Position numbers and translations under genes: made by a program. A DNA stretch of 64,000 nt from Lachnotalea sp041821265 (GTDB taxonomy: Bacteria; Bacillota; Clostridia; Lachnospirales; Lachnospiraceae). A model generated the notes under the pieces. That model worked only from the letters and a program-made list of their open reading frames with translations, ran no database searches and had not been told where the DNA came from. This document shows, piece by piece, positions 27,932 through 37,600 of this stretch. The first letter of the stretch is position 1. Each line of letters opens with the position of its first letter. The stretch lies in the NCBI GenBank assembly GCA_041821265.1, contig JBGUEQ010000004.1, positions 67,295-131,294 on the forward strand. The letters run 5' to 3'.

Positions 27932-28720
27932 CTATACCAATGTAATGCTAGATACTGCTACCCAGCTGTTAATTTCTTTTAGTTTAGCTTCTGATATTCC
28001 CTTATTGGTCTGTATTTTATCTACTGTGTGCTTCTTGCCAGCCATTTGTGACGTTGGTACAGTTTTTCCCCTTGTAGAAGATAACCCACCATATGTAGCC
28101 CCGCTATTAATAGTTACTACATTTCCAACTTTAATAGTTTTATCAACTTGTATAGTTGCTGCCTGTAGGCTGGAAGCACTTAACTTAAAATGGCTAACAA
28201 TAGCATTAACTACTGACGCTGCTATACTATCCTTTTTGTCGTTGTATACGTCCATGTCGTCTTTATCATCAATAAAACATACTTCCAATAGTGCCGAAGA
28301 TGCACCAGCAGCCTTAGCCCTAGCAATTACTGTAAAATTAGTTCGTTTAACACCACGATTTTTTAAGCCTAACGTTGCAAGGTTAGAAATAATCTTTGTT
28401 TCTACTCCTACAGTTTTTTCAGCATTGGTTACATAGATTTCAGTACCTGTTGTCTTACCGTCGCCTGTTGTGTCATTTACACAAGCATTAAAATGTACTT
28501 CCAGTACATAGCTGTAATTTGCGAAGTCAACTTGCAACTTGCCATTTTTACAGTCGCTATATGCGTTTCTATCTATTGGGTATAGTGAAACTGTTGCGTA
28601 CTTGTTAAGCTTCTCCTTAATCATGTTAACCATTTCAATCGTTAAAGTTGCTTCTGTTCCAAATTTTGATACTGCGCCACTATCTCCCGCGCCATGTCCG
28701 CTAATTAATAAAATATTCAT
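27932..28720 (-). CDS. Phage endolysin: N-acetylmuramoyl-L-alanine amidase
   Basis: 262 residues. Amidase_3-like catalytic domain (1-~178): zinc ligands in LISGHGAGDSG (His) and VLEVHFNAC (His), with the glutamate in SALLEVCFIDD. The C-terminal ~75 residues (IKVGNVVTINSGATYGGLSS to the end) look like a small SH3-like wall-binding domain. It lies 17 bases before the glucosaminidase lysin and after the holin, as in a lysis cassette. Confidence 0.88.
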   Translation of the reverse strand: MNILLISGHGAGDSGAVSKFGTEATLTIEMVNMIKEKLNKYATVSLYPIDRNAYSDCKNGKLQVDFANYSYVLEVHFNACVNDTTGDGKTTGTEIYVTNAEKTVGVETKIISNLATLGLKNRGVKRTNFTVIARAKAAGASSALLEVCFIDDKDDMDVYNDKKDSIAASVVNAIVSHFKLSASSLQAATIQVDKTIKVGNVVTINSGATYGGLSSTRGKTVPTSQMAGKKHTVDKIQTNKGISEAKLKEINSWVAVSSITLV

Positions 28721-28725
28721 GTGAA

Positions 28726-29142
28726 TTATTTCCCTTCAACTGCTTTCGTTAATAATTCTGCTTCCGTTTCTTCTCCTGTAATTGTTGTCGTTCCGTATAC
28801 ATAGTCGTATAGGCTACTGTTTGTCTCTAGTAAAGTTCTTAATTCTTCTAATGCTTTGTCTAAAATTGTATCGTACTGCGCTTCTGTAATAAAAATAGAT
28901 ATGATCGGGAACTTCTCTTTAATCCAGTTCCACACAAGGGAACGTTTCGCCTTGCCTGTATTACTCTTAAGCTGTTTTTCTGCTTCCGTTACTAGATATA
29001 ATAAAGCACGTTGTACTCTTTCTATCTGCTGTTTCGGTGTAAGTTTCAAAAATACCAGGATAAACCACACCGCTTCCAATACCATAAGAATTATAATAAC
29101 GATAATTAACCAGTTTTCTAAAATTGTTTTTAACATTTGCAT
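28726..29142 (-). CDS. Putative phage holin (LLH family)
   Basis: 138 residues with one strong N-terminal membrane segment (WLIIVIIILMVLEAVWFILVFL) and a cytosolic remainder (VQRALLYLVTEAEKQL, FPIISIFITEAQYDTILDKAL) resembling the LLH holin family. It lies directly upstream of the amidase. AGAAGG precedes the ATG. Confidence 0.7.
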   Translation of the reverse strand: MQMLKTILENWLIIVIIILMVLEAVWFILVFLKLTPKQQIERVQRALLYLVTEAEKQLKSNTGKAKRSLVWNWIKEKFPIISIFITEAQYDTILDKALEELRTLLETNSSLYDYVYGTTTITGEETEAELLTKAVEGK

Positions 29143-29156
29143 GTTATACCTTCTTT

Positions 29157-29510
29157 CTAATAATTTTGTATATCTGTAGGCTCTAAGGCTTCGTCTATAA
29201 TCGCGTCTGCTTTTTCTTTTACACGTTCTATAGCCCTTCCTTTTATTTCCCCTATCTGGTCTGTTTCTCCCAGCTTAATAAGCTGTTTTATCATTCCTAA
29301 TTGTATCTTAATACCATTTTCTAGCTGTACTGCCTTTAGATACCATATAATAGCTGCGCCCCATACGCCGCTTGCGCTGGGTATTATATATACAAATACG
29401 TCTGTAGGTTTTTCATTCCAGCTAAAGACTAAAGCCATTACACAAGCTAAAATAAATATAAGGCTAGTTTCTATGACTACTTTCTTCTTAAATTCTACCT
29501 TTTTCCTCAT
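29157..29510 (-). CDS. Small membrane protein of the lysis region
   Basis: 117 residues with two N-terminal hydrophobic segments (IETSLIFILACVMALVF and VFVYIIPSASGVWGAAIIWY) and a charged C-terminal helix. It overlaps the upstream gene by 4 bases. It may be a second holin or anti-holin; I recognise no family. Confidence 0.55.
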   Translation of the reverse strand: MRKKVEFKKKVVIETSLIFILACVMALVFSWNEKPTDVFVYIIPSASGVWGAAIIWYLKAVQLENGIKIQLGMIKQLIKLGETDQIGEIKGRAIERVKEKADAIIDEALEPTDIQNY

Positions 29511-29764
29511 GTAGTAGCTGGATTCCTTCCTGTACCTGTTATGTCTTCCAGGTCATCTATTCTATGGTTCGCAACTTCTTTTTCTTTTGTTAATACTGCT
29601 GTATCTCTTTCTAGGGCGTATACCCTTTCTACTACATTGTTATGCTTGTCTACCTTCTGTTCTATGTATTTAAGCCTTGTAGTAATAATTCCGTATATAG
29701 TGCCTATTGATACTCCATACGCTACCATTTGAATAACTAAACCAATCCAAAATTCATTACTCAC
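29507..29764 (-). CDS. XhlA-like membrane/coiled-coil protein
   Basis: 85 residues: an N-terminal membrane helix (IGLVIQMVAYGVSIGTIYGIIT) followed by a coiled coil (YIEQKVDKHNNVVERVYALE, VANHRIDDLED). Proteins of this type sit beside holins in clostridial phages and may aid lysis. The 4-base overlap with the downstream gene suggests coupling. Confidence 0.6.
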   Translation of the reverse strand: MSNEFWIGLVIQMVAYGVSIGTIYGIITTRLKYIEQKVDKHNNVVERVYALERDTAVLTKEKEVANHRIDDLEDITGTGRNPATT

Positions 29765-29830
29765 ACTTTACTAACTCCTTCCATTTTTGCTACATTAGTA
29801 TCTTATGTGGGCTTTCGCAACATCAAAAAA

Positions 29831-30928
29831 CTACAGACTGTCACAGCCGAAGCGTGCACCAATGGCACTTGCGCCAGCCCAAGGAGCGAAGTCATTAGTA
29901 ACAGTACGGCAGCCCGCATGAACACCATGTTGCCAGTAACCACCTGCAATGAGACGAGTAAGTCCGCAAATTCCTTCCGTATATATCTGTCCGTTCTTTT
30001 CACCTAATACATCTTTCCAACTAAAAGACTGTGTACCGTCGTACCGATAACTTAATTCATCTAACCATTCCATTACATTACCCACACAATCTCTACAACC
30101 GATAGCTGATACCGATTTAACTACAATACCTGTAGCCGTTCTCGCTGCATTTGTTGTAGCCGTCCAAGCATTTGTATTATTTCCATCTTCCCCTTGTGGG
30201 CTTCCATATGCTGCCTGTTGCCATTCTGAATATGATAATAAACGTTTTCCAGTTTTCAACCCCATATCTATAAAATCATATGAATTATAGCCCTCTGTTC
30301 CTGTTAATGGTGTAGCGTTGTATACCGACTGTACCCCACCTATTCCATTTGAAGAAGCCAAATATATATCTACCCAAAGTCCACTACTTACATATACCAT
30401 ACCTTCTGGGCTACATTTAGGTCTATGGTGTGTAGTCCATACAGAACGTGGAACAATAGCACTTTTAACATTTGATTCCCAGCCACTTCCTTTTTCTGTT
30501 CCGCCTGTATTGATAGGATTCAACTTGCTACTTACGCACCTTACTATGCCATAATGGAAGCCACCTAGCTTTCTACTGTTCGCTGCTGTGTATCCTGTAG
30601 GATATGTACTATTTAAGCTAATTACATATACTTCGTCTAAGTCTTCGCTTCCTGGGTCACAAATATATACATAATAATCTTTTCCTAATGTGAAGCTTGA
30701 ACCTGTATCTAGGTTTGCTATAGATATGACCGCTCCGTCTGTCTTAAATACCCCTGTAGTCCCGATTGCTATTACACAGTCAGAAGCTAACGTTACTTCT
30801 GTATCTCCTGTTGCTGTCATATATTCCGCGCTTGGTGCTACCAGGTCACTTATAGTTGCCATTTTTGCTACTGTTAGTTTTGCTCTAGGGTCTTTATTAA
30901 TAAAGACGCCGCTTAATAATCTACTCAT
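29831..30928 (-). CDS. C-type-lectin-like tail tip protein resembling DGR variable proteins
   Basis: 365 residues. The N-terminal ~110 residues (VFINKDPRAKLTVAK..) attach to the baseplate. From about 165 it adopts the FGE/C-lectin pattern (CSPEGMVYVSSGLWVDIY, RLLSYSEWQQAAYGSPQGED, CRDCVGNVMEWLDELSYRYD). The extreme C-terminus RLIAGGYWQHGVHAGC..WAGASAIGARFGCDSL has the layout of Mtd-type variable regions altered by diversity-generating retroelements. It probably binds the host receptor. No reverse transcriptase or template repeat is seen nearby. Confidence 0.75.
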   Translation of the reverse strand: MSRLLSGVFINKDPRAKLTVAKMATISDLVAPSAEYMTATGDTEVTLASDCVIAIGTTGVFKTDGAVISIANLDTGSSFTLGKDYYVYICDPGSEDLDEVYVISLNSTYPTGYTAANSRKLGGFHYGIVRCVSSKLNPINTGGTEKGSGWESNVKSAIVPRSVWTTHHRPKCSPEGMVYVSSGLWVDIYLASSNGIGGVQSVYNATPLTGTEGYNSYDFIDMGLKTGKRLLSYSEWQQAAYGSPQGEDGNNTNAWTATTNAARTATGIVVKSVSAIGCRDCVGNVMEWLDELSYRYDGTQSFSWKDVLGEKNGQIYTEGICGLTRLIAGGYWQHGVHAGCRTVTNDFAPWAGASAIGARFGCDSL

Positions 30929-31382
30929 ATTTTGCTAACACTCCTTTAATATTATTAATATCGTCCTGGATAATTCCCATATTTTCAAGTACGTTAATAG
31001 GATTCTCAACGCCTAATGTAATAGCTGTTTCTTCTATATCTGCATCAACTCCTATTATCGTCTTTTTATTCTCTATTATCTGAATTTCTTCGGCTACTTC
31101 TGTTTGTTCTCTTGGCTCTGTAACATGTTCTACGCTCTTAATTGTGTATTCCTTGCCTTGGCATACTAAAGAAGCACCTTTAGCCGCTTCCGCCATGTAA
31201 TTTGTTGTAATATATCTTTTGTCTTCTGATATTGAAACAATAAGTGTAAAAATATACTTTCGCGCTTCGATTCCTTCAATTGCTAAGCCTAATTCTCCTG
31301 GTGTAACCGCACCCGCTTGAACCAATCCTAATAAGTTATATAAGTCCTGACCTGTTCCTATTACCTTTGGCATACCTTGCAT
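30921..31382 (-). CDS. Phage baseplate-region protein of unknown function
   Basis: 153 residues, mostly helical and acidic at the C-terminus (DADIEETAITLGVE, DDINNIKGVLAKYE). I recognise no family. It overlaps the tip gene by 8 bases and follows the BppU-like gene, so it is likely a tail accessory or tip chaperone. Confidence 0.6.
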   Translation of the reverse strand: MQGMPKVIGTGQDLYNLLGLVQAGAVTPGELGLAIEGIEARKYIFTLIVSISEDKRYITTNYMAEAAKGASLVCQGKEYTIKSVEHVTEPREQTEVAEEIQIIENKKTIIGVDADIEETAITLGVENPINVLENMGIIQDDINNIKGVLAKYE

Positions 31383-31399
31383 GTTTTACCTTCTTTCTT

Positions 31400-32125
31400 C
31401 TATTCTCCTAAGTATCCACAACCTAAGTATGATTTACTTAACCACGCTTCTTCTGCGAAGTCGTTTAATTGTCCTATGTTTTTGTAAATGTCTTCTATTA
31501 GTTCTTTGTAGTTTTGGGCTGTCGTGGCTGCTACTGTAGCTATTTTAACCGCTGCTTCGCTGGCTGCTGCCGCTGCCGTTGCTTCTTCTTTTACCTGGGC
31601 AGCTATTCCTATGGTATCGTTCGCGGTTTTCATAGCTGTAGAAGCTAATACTACAGCTTCTTCTATTGTATCTTTTGCCGTTTCTACTTCCTGTAGTGCG
31701 TTAATAATTGCTTTATATTCTGTTGTACTTTCTATCTTATCGCTTAGAATTACAGAAGTATCTACTTTAAGATTGAAAGTCCAGGAAGCTATATAGCTAG
31801 TCTGCGTATATACGCTAATCGCACATTCTACCATACCCGCCGCTGCTGTCATTTGTTCCGTTATTTCTGCTGTAATAAGATTTTCTACATATGTACAGTC
31901 ATTTAAGATTTCTTCACTGTCCGTCTTTTTACATTCGATTCTTACTATTGCTTCGTCTGGCATTTCGTAAGCTTCACCGTCATTAAGAAGAACGATTAAA
32001 AGCTGTCTTGTTTCACTATCAAATTGCTTTACTCTTATTGTTTTTTCTACCGCATGTCTGGCAAAATCAAATATAAGCCTACCTACTACCACTTTGAACA
32101 CCGCCTTTACTTGCTTAGGTAGCAA
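31400..32125 (-). CDS. BppU-like baseplate protein
   Basis: 241 residues. The N-terminal domain (IRVKQFDSETRQLLIVLLND, YEMPDEAIVRIECKK) matches the BppU_N/upper baseplate family; then an Ala-rich coiled coil (~150-205). The C-terminal NYKELIEDIYKN...EEAWLSKSYLGCGYLGE is echoed in the neighbouring tail protein. Its start overlaps the upstream gene by 19 bases. Confidence 0.75.
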   Translation of the reverse strand: MLPKQVKAVFKVVVGRLIFDFARHAVEKTIRVKQFDSETRQLLIVLLNDGEAYEMPDEAIVRIECKKTDSEEILNDCTYVENLITAEITEQMTAAAGMVECAISVYTQTSYIASWTFNLKVDTSVILSDKIESTTEYKAIINALQEVETAKDTIEEAVVLASTAMKTANDTIGIAAQVKEEATAAAAASEAAVKIATVAATTAQNYKELIEDIYKNIGQLNDFAEEAWLSKSYLGCGYLGE

Positions 32126-33927
32126 TTATTAATATAAGACAATTCTAGCCAGGTTTCATTAATTCCACCTGTTGCTATACTTGCGTTTTCGTAAAGTTCC
32201 TTCGTTAATTCATAATAGTTCTTAGTGGCTTTTGCATTGGTCGCCGTTTTATCTGCTGCCACTTGTACTTCTTTTGTTTTGATATTTATCTCTGTAGCTT
32301 TATTAGTTGCTAATAAAGCCTGGTTCGTTGCCGTAGTTGCTGCTATTTCAGCTTTTTCTTGGGCTGTTACCGTTTCCGCTTGTGCTGCTTGTGTTGCTTC
32401 CTTCGCTATAACCGCTTCTGCTCTAGCCGTATCTGCCGCCTCAGCCTGGTTATTCGCTGCTGTTGCATACTCACTAGCTGCTGTAGCTTGTGTTTGCGCT
32501 CTGTCCGCTTCTCCTGTTGCTAAATTAGCCTGGCTTGCCGCCTGTGTTGCATATTCCCCAGCGGCTACCTTTTCAGCTACTGCCGCTTCTGCTGCCGCTG
32601 TCGCTAATTTCACCTGGTTAGAAGCATCTGTAACCTTACTAGCTGCTTCTATAGCTTTATTTGCGGCTATCTCCGCCTGGCTCTTTGCGGCTGCTGTCTG
32701 GTTTGTCGCTGTTATGGCAGCCCCAGAAGCTGTAGTAGCTGCTGCTTGTGCTGCCACTTCTGACTTTATCGCTTGCGTAGCTGCTTCTGCTGCTATTTGC
32801 TTTGCTGCTAATACCTGTGTAACCGTTCCTTCTATAGCTGCTGTTGCTTGCTGTATATTGCTTGTCGTCTTGTCAAAATAAGATTGTAAGAAGTTACCTA
32901 ATTCTACTTCTTCGTTCTGCTTTGTTATACAATTCCATTTGATTCTTATACAACGTGCCTTTACATCTATTTTTATTTTCTTATGTCTGCATGTTATTGT
33001 GTCGCCTATTTCTACTGTTTCCAGCTGCTTATATTTCCTATATTCTTCCGTTTCCGAAAGTTCTATAAGATTCACTACATAATTAACCTTAGGCGCATCT
33101 ATTCCCAATTCAAATTGGTTGTTACAAGCTTCTACCAACGCCGCCCGAAGCGTCGTTATATCTGTGTAACCTTCTTCGCCTTCGTTGCAATCTTCCTGTA
33201 GTTTTATTTCGCCAAATTCAACAACGCCAGTTCTTACCTTTTCGTATTCTCTTATGTTGGGAGAATCTACCCAGGGACTGCTACCAGCTAATATATAGCC
33301 GTTATAAGCTACTGGTATAATCCTTGTAAGAACTTCTTCTATGCTACTATCTTCCTGGATTCCGTCTAAGTTATGCCCGAACTCTGCCCTTACGCCTTTG
33401 TCGCTTCCCAGTTCCCGCATTATATACACATCATAATTATTATAAAGTCGTTCTCCGCCCCAGCGATTAATAAAGCTATTGTCGTCGTCCCCAGCGATTG
33501 CCGCTACTACATTCATTCTTACATAATAGGCGGTATTAACTGTCGTTATGTCACTGTGCGCTGTGTATCCAGTTCCAGCTAATATAATTTCTAATGCTTC
33601 CTTACCGTTCTTTCCTATAGGTCTCGCATCTAGCAATACGTTTGTAAGGTTATCAAAAAATATGTGCCTTGCATAAACTGTTATGCTATCTTCTTCCTTT
33701 ACTCTGTCGTATATCCTAAATAGTTGCTTTTCAGAATATGGAGTAGGACACGCTATCACATTATCATTCTGTAAATATTCCCAGCGTCCCATATCGTCGT
33801 ATTCGTGGCTTAATTCTATCTGACAGATTCCATTAAGTTCTATTTCAAAGATACAACTTAAGGGCGCTAATGTTATATCTCCATTCCACTCATAATTACT
33901 ATTACCGCTTTTATATACCTGTATCAT
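32107..33927 (-). CDS. Tail-associated protein (minor structural/endopeptidase type) with Ala-rich stalk
   Basis: 606 residues. Residues 1-~340 match the phage minor structural protein N-terminal family (FEIELNGICQIELSHEYDD, NVIACPTPYSEKQLFRIYDR, YNNYDVYIMRELG). Residues ~345-575 are a heptad-like alanine-rich stalk (AAEAATQAIKSEVAAQAAA and so on). It ends NYYELTKELYEN..NETWLELSYINNCYLSK. It follows the Dit gene, the usual place for the tail hub/Tal protein. Confidence 0.82.
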   Translation of the reverse strand: MIQVYKSGNSNYEWNGDITLAPLSCIFEIELNGICQIELSHEYDDMGRWEYLQNDNVIACPTPYSEKQLFRIYDRVKEEDSITVYARHIFFDNLTNVLLDARPIGKNGKEALEIILAGTGYTAHSDITTVNTAYYVRMNVVAAIAGDDDNSFINRWGGERLYNNYDVYIMRELGSDKGVRAEFGHNLDGIQEDSSIEEVLTRIIPVAYNGYILAGSSPWVDSPNIREYEKVRTGVVEFGEIKLQEDCNEGEEGYTDITTLRAALVEACNNQFELGIDAPKVNYVVNLIELSETEEYRKYKQLETVEIGDTITCRHKKIKIDVKARCIRIKWNCITKQNEEVELGNFLQSYFDKTTSNIQQATAAIEGTVTQVLAAKQIAAEAATQAIKSEVAAQAAATTASGAAITATNQTAAAKSQAEIAANKAIEAASKVTDASNQVKLATAAAEAAVAEKVAAGEYATQAASQANLATGEADRAQTQATAASEYATAANNQAEAADTARAEAVIAKEATQAAQAETVTAQEKAEIAATTATNQALLATNKATEINIKTKEVQVAADKTATNAKATKNYYELTKELYENASIATGGINETWLELSYINNCYLSK

Positions 33928-34634
33928 AATTCCCGCCAGTTCGGTATTAGTGTTACTGTAAATCCTTCTGTGAATATAAAGCTATTGTCGCCCTCTAACA
34001 AGTACAGGCTTTCATATTCACCATTTAATGCCGCGTTATTAAGTGTTCCTTCGGTTGTATAACATATACTTAGCTTTGTATCTATGAACAATGTATCCTT
34101 TACGGAAGCTTTAACCGTATTTCCATTTACTTCTAGCGTTACTATTCCGCTACCTTCTATAACATATATAGGCTGCGTTTCTGCATATGGATTATATAAT
34201 CTTTCGTTTAACTTCTTTTCTTCCTGTCCGTCAATCCTAAACATATAAGCTTCGCAAGTGAACGCTATTGTAAATTCTCCCTTTCTTCTTGCGCTTCTTT
34301 CGGTATCGCTCATAATAACCTTTTTGACAGTATAGTAATACTCGGGATCGTCGCTTAAAATTAATCTACTATCTTCTTTGCAATATAACCACTTTTTGAC
34401 TTTCCTAAGTTCTTCCGCCCAGGTATTCGGATTCTTTGAAACAAAGTTAAACTTTATATTTATTTCAATATCCTTATAGGTCTTTTTATCTTTGTGTAAT
34501 TCTCCGTCCCTACCTTCAACCTTTATTACTTCGTATTCTCTTTCTGGTGTAGGAATTGTAGGGCGACTTACTAAGCTTAGCCCTACATCTTTACAAGATT
34601 GTCCGTTAAACCATATATGGAAATTGCTCCGCAT
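33924..34634 (-). CDS. Distal tail protein (Dit)
   Basis: 236 residues of the siphovirus tail family: IWFNGQSCKDVGLSLVSRP at the N-terminus, VEGRDGELHKDKKTYKDIEI and WLYCKEDSRLILSDDPEYYY. It forms the hexameric hub at the tail tip. It overlaps both neighbours (1 base with the tape measure, 4 with the hub gene). Confidence 0.88.
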   Translation of the reverse strand: MRSNFHIWFNGQSCKDVGLSLVSRPTIPTPEREYEVIKVEGRDGELHKDKKTYKDIEINIKFNFVSKNPNTWAEELRKVKKWLYCKEDSRLILSDDPEYYYTVKKVIMSDTERSARRKGEFTIAFTCEAYMFRIDGQEEKKLNERLYNPYAETQPIYVIEGSGIVTLEVNGNTVKASVKDTLFIDTKLSICYTTEGTLNNAALNGEYESLYLLEGDNSFIFTEGFTVTLIPNWREL

Positions 34635-37600
34635 TATGCCGCCCCCTTACATTTATCTTTATTATTCTGGTCTTTTGTGATTCCCTTAACTACTTCCTTC
34701 TTAACTTCTTGTGCTATTACTTTCTTGTCTAAGGTTGTAGTATTTGTTGTGTATACAATAACTGTTACATTTGAATTATCTGTAATTTTCTGCGTATTTA
34801 CCGTCTTGTCTAACGAAACTATCTTAGCTGTTTGTTTCACTGCTGCTACTGGATTAATGTCTGCTACTACCTTTGTTGTTAATCCGTTTAAGCTGTCTTT
34901 CATTTCGTCGTTTACGTTATCCATTTCATTCGTAAAACCAACGCTTACACCTTCTGCCATATAACGACCTACTTGGTCTCTGAATACTCTTGAAGGTGAA
35001 TGGATACCTAGCGTCGACTTAACTCCGTCTACAATTCCAGAAAAGAAGCTTTTAACATTTGAAGTGAAGGTATCTTTTGCGTTACAAATTCCTTGCCATA
35101 CTCCATTGACAATATTCTTACCTATTTCTACCATTTTTCCAGGTAATCCACTTATTCCATTTACTACAGCCGACACCAGGCTAGACGCTGCCGACGTTCC
35201 TTTTTTTGCTAAATTTGTTCCCCAGGTTGCCACTTGACTTATTGCATCCTGTATCGCATTTTTTACTTTGTTTGGCATTTGTGAAAGTGTGGTAAACACA
35301 TTACTTATTAATGACGTTGCAGCGGACGCGGCATTAGCTTTCATATTCTCGCCCCAGGTATAGACATTTGTTACCGCTTGTACTATTGCGTTCCAGATTT
35401 TACTAGGAAGTTCTGACATAAAAGTTATAACATTTGTTACTAAGTTTGTTACACCAGTTACAGCCGTAATTCTCATGTTATTAACCCATGTTGCTACATT
35501 GGTAATCGCTGCTACTATTGCGTTCCATATTTTACCTGGTAACTCTTTCATAAACGTTATAATTTGTTTAATAAACGCTGGTATTTCAACCGTTACCCAA
35601 TTATATAAATCAATGCCCCATTGTATTATTTTTCCTAGTGCCAATCCGATAATATAACCCATTTTGTAAGGTAATTCTTGAAAGAACAAAACAACATTTG
35701 TAATAAGGTTTGTTACTCCCTCTACTGCTGCCGCTTTCATATCTTCGCCCCAGGTAATAATATTATCTACTGCACCTAGTATCGCGTTCCATATCTTTCC
35801 TGGTAATTCTCTGAAAAATGTTACTACATTTCCGAAGCCTGTCTTAATATTTGTTACTAAATTATCTACTGTATTTCTAAAGCCTTCGCAATTATCATAT
35901 AGCAATTTAAAAGCCCCAGCGAACGGATTTACCAATAAAAGAAGTAATCCTTGCCAGTTTGATTTAACAAAATTAATAACTGAATTTAAAGCGTTTGGTA
36001 TTGTTTGTGTAAAGAAAGTTACAATTGAACCTACCACTTTTCCTATTGTTTCTTTAACACCATTCCAGACCTTAGTTACCGCTGTCCTTGCGTTCTCATT
36101 AGTTGCAACAAATGTTATTATTCCAGCCACTAATATAGCCACCAACGTAGCTACAAATATGATTGGATTTGCCGCCATTGTCAAATTAACTAGCTTCTGT
36201 ATTATATTAAATGCTACTTCTGCCGCTGTTAATCCTTTTACTGCGCTTACAACTGTACCAATTAACGCTGCCACCTTAAATACTGCGAACCCAGCTCCTA
36301 TTGATAACAAAATACTATAAATTGTATTTCCGTTATCCATCACCCAGCCTAAGCCTTCGATAACTTTAGGAAGAACCGTAACTATAATTTCACTTGCCTT
36401 TTCTACAAGGTTTCCAAAGCCTTCCGCTATTTTATCCATAGCACCGCTTAATGTTCCATCGCTTAGATCGCTTGATAGTGTACCTATTGTAGCTATCACA
36501 TTTTCTGCTGCATTACTTAGTGGTTCTTTGAACTTCTCATAGGCTGCAATTCCTACACCTTCCAGGCTGCTTTTAATGATTGTAAATTTTCCCTTTAGGT
36601 TGTCATTCATCGTTGCGGCCATATCTGCCGCTGCTCCGTCTGCGCTACCTATATATCCGCTTAATTCGTCAAATCGTTCACCGCTATTTGCGAGTAACGC
36701 ATTTACACTTTTTAGGTCTGTTTTATTGAATATCTCGTTAAGTGCTTCGGTCTGTTCACCCGCTGTCATATCTCCAAGGATTCCGTTTAGGTCGTTAAAT
36801 GTTTCGTTTAACGGTCTCATGTTCCCCTCTGCGTCGAATACTTCTATGCCTAAGTCTTTCATTTTTGCTTTTGCTGTATCCGTTGGTGCTGTTAGGGACA
36901 AAATAACATTTCTAAGTGCTGTACCGCCTTCTGCTCCTTTTACTCCGTTATCTGCAAATATTCCTAATACTGTGTTCATTTCATCAACGCCGCCAGATAA
37001 TGACTTAGCTGTACCACCAACTGTAAGTATTGCTTCACCTAACTGGCTGACACTTGTGTTACTCTTTTGTGAAGTCTTCGCCATTTTGTCTACGAAGCTT
37101 TCAGTACTCCCCGCCATGTCGCCTAATGCGCTCATAGAATCTGTTACCATATCAGAAGCTGTAGCTAAATCCATTCCGCCAGCTGCCGCCAGGTTTAATA
37201 CTGTTGGTAATGTTTCTACGGACTTATCCGCATCATATCCCGCTAAGGCTAGATAGTTTAAGGCTTCTGCGGCTTCTGTTGCACTAAACTGTGTAGTGCT
37301 TCCAGCGTCCTTCGCCGCCTGTTCTAACTTATCATATTCTTCACTACCTTTTGCAATTTCTTCTGTAGTTATTCCCATAGTTGCTGCTACTTGTGACATT
37401 CCACTTTCAAAGTCCATGCCTACGCCTATGGCTGCTGCTGCTAAGTCCTTGACTGTCTTTGCTAATGCCTTTACCCCGCTTATGATAACGTCCGATATAA
37501 GATTAGCCTTTATTATATCTCCCAGGCTAAGTGTTTTCTTGCCTGTTCCGTCCATGTCTTCGCCAGCTGTTTGTATTTCATGCCCGAAGACAGTCCATTT

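Noticed and set aside
29803..30007. Two 66-codon frames over the end of the tip gene.
   Set aside because: Shadows of the C-type-lectin region; no start signals.
32225..32881. A 218-codon Ala/Val/Ser frame on the plus strand.
   Set aside because: It is the complement of the Ala-rich stalk of the tail protein, whose GC-rich codons leave the opposite strand open.
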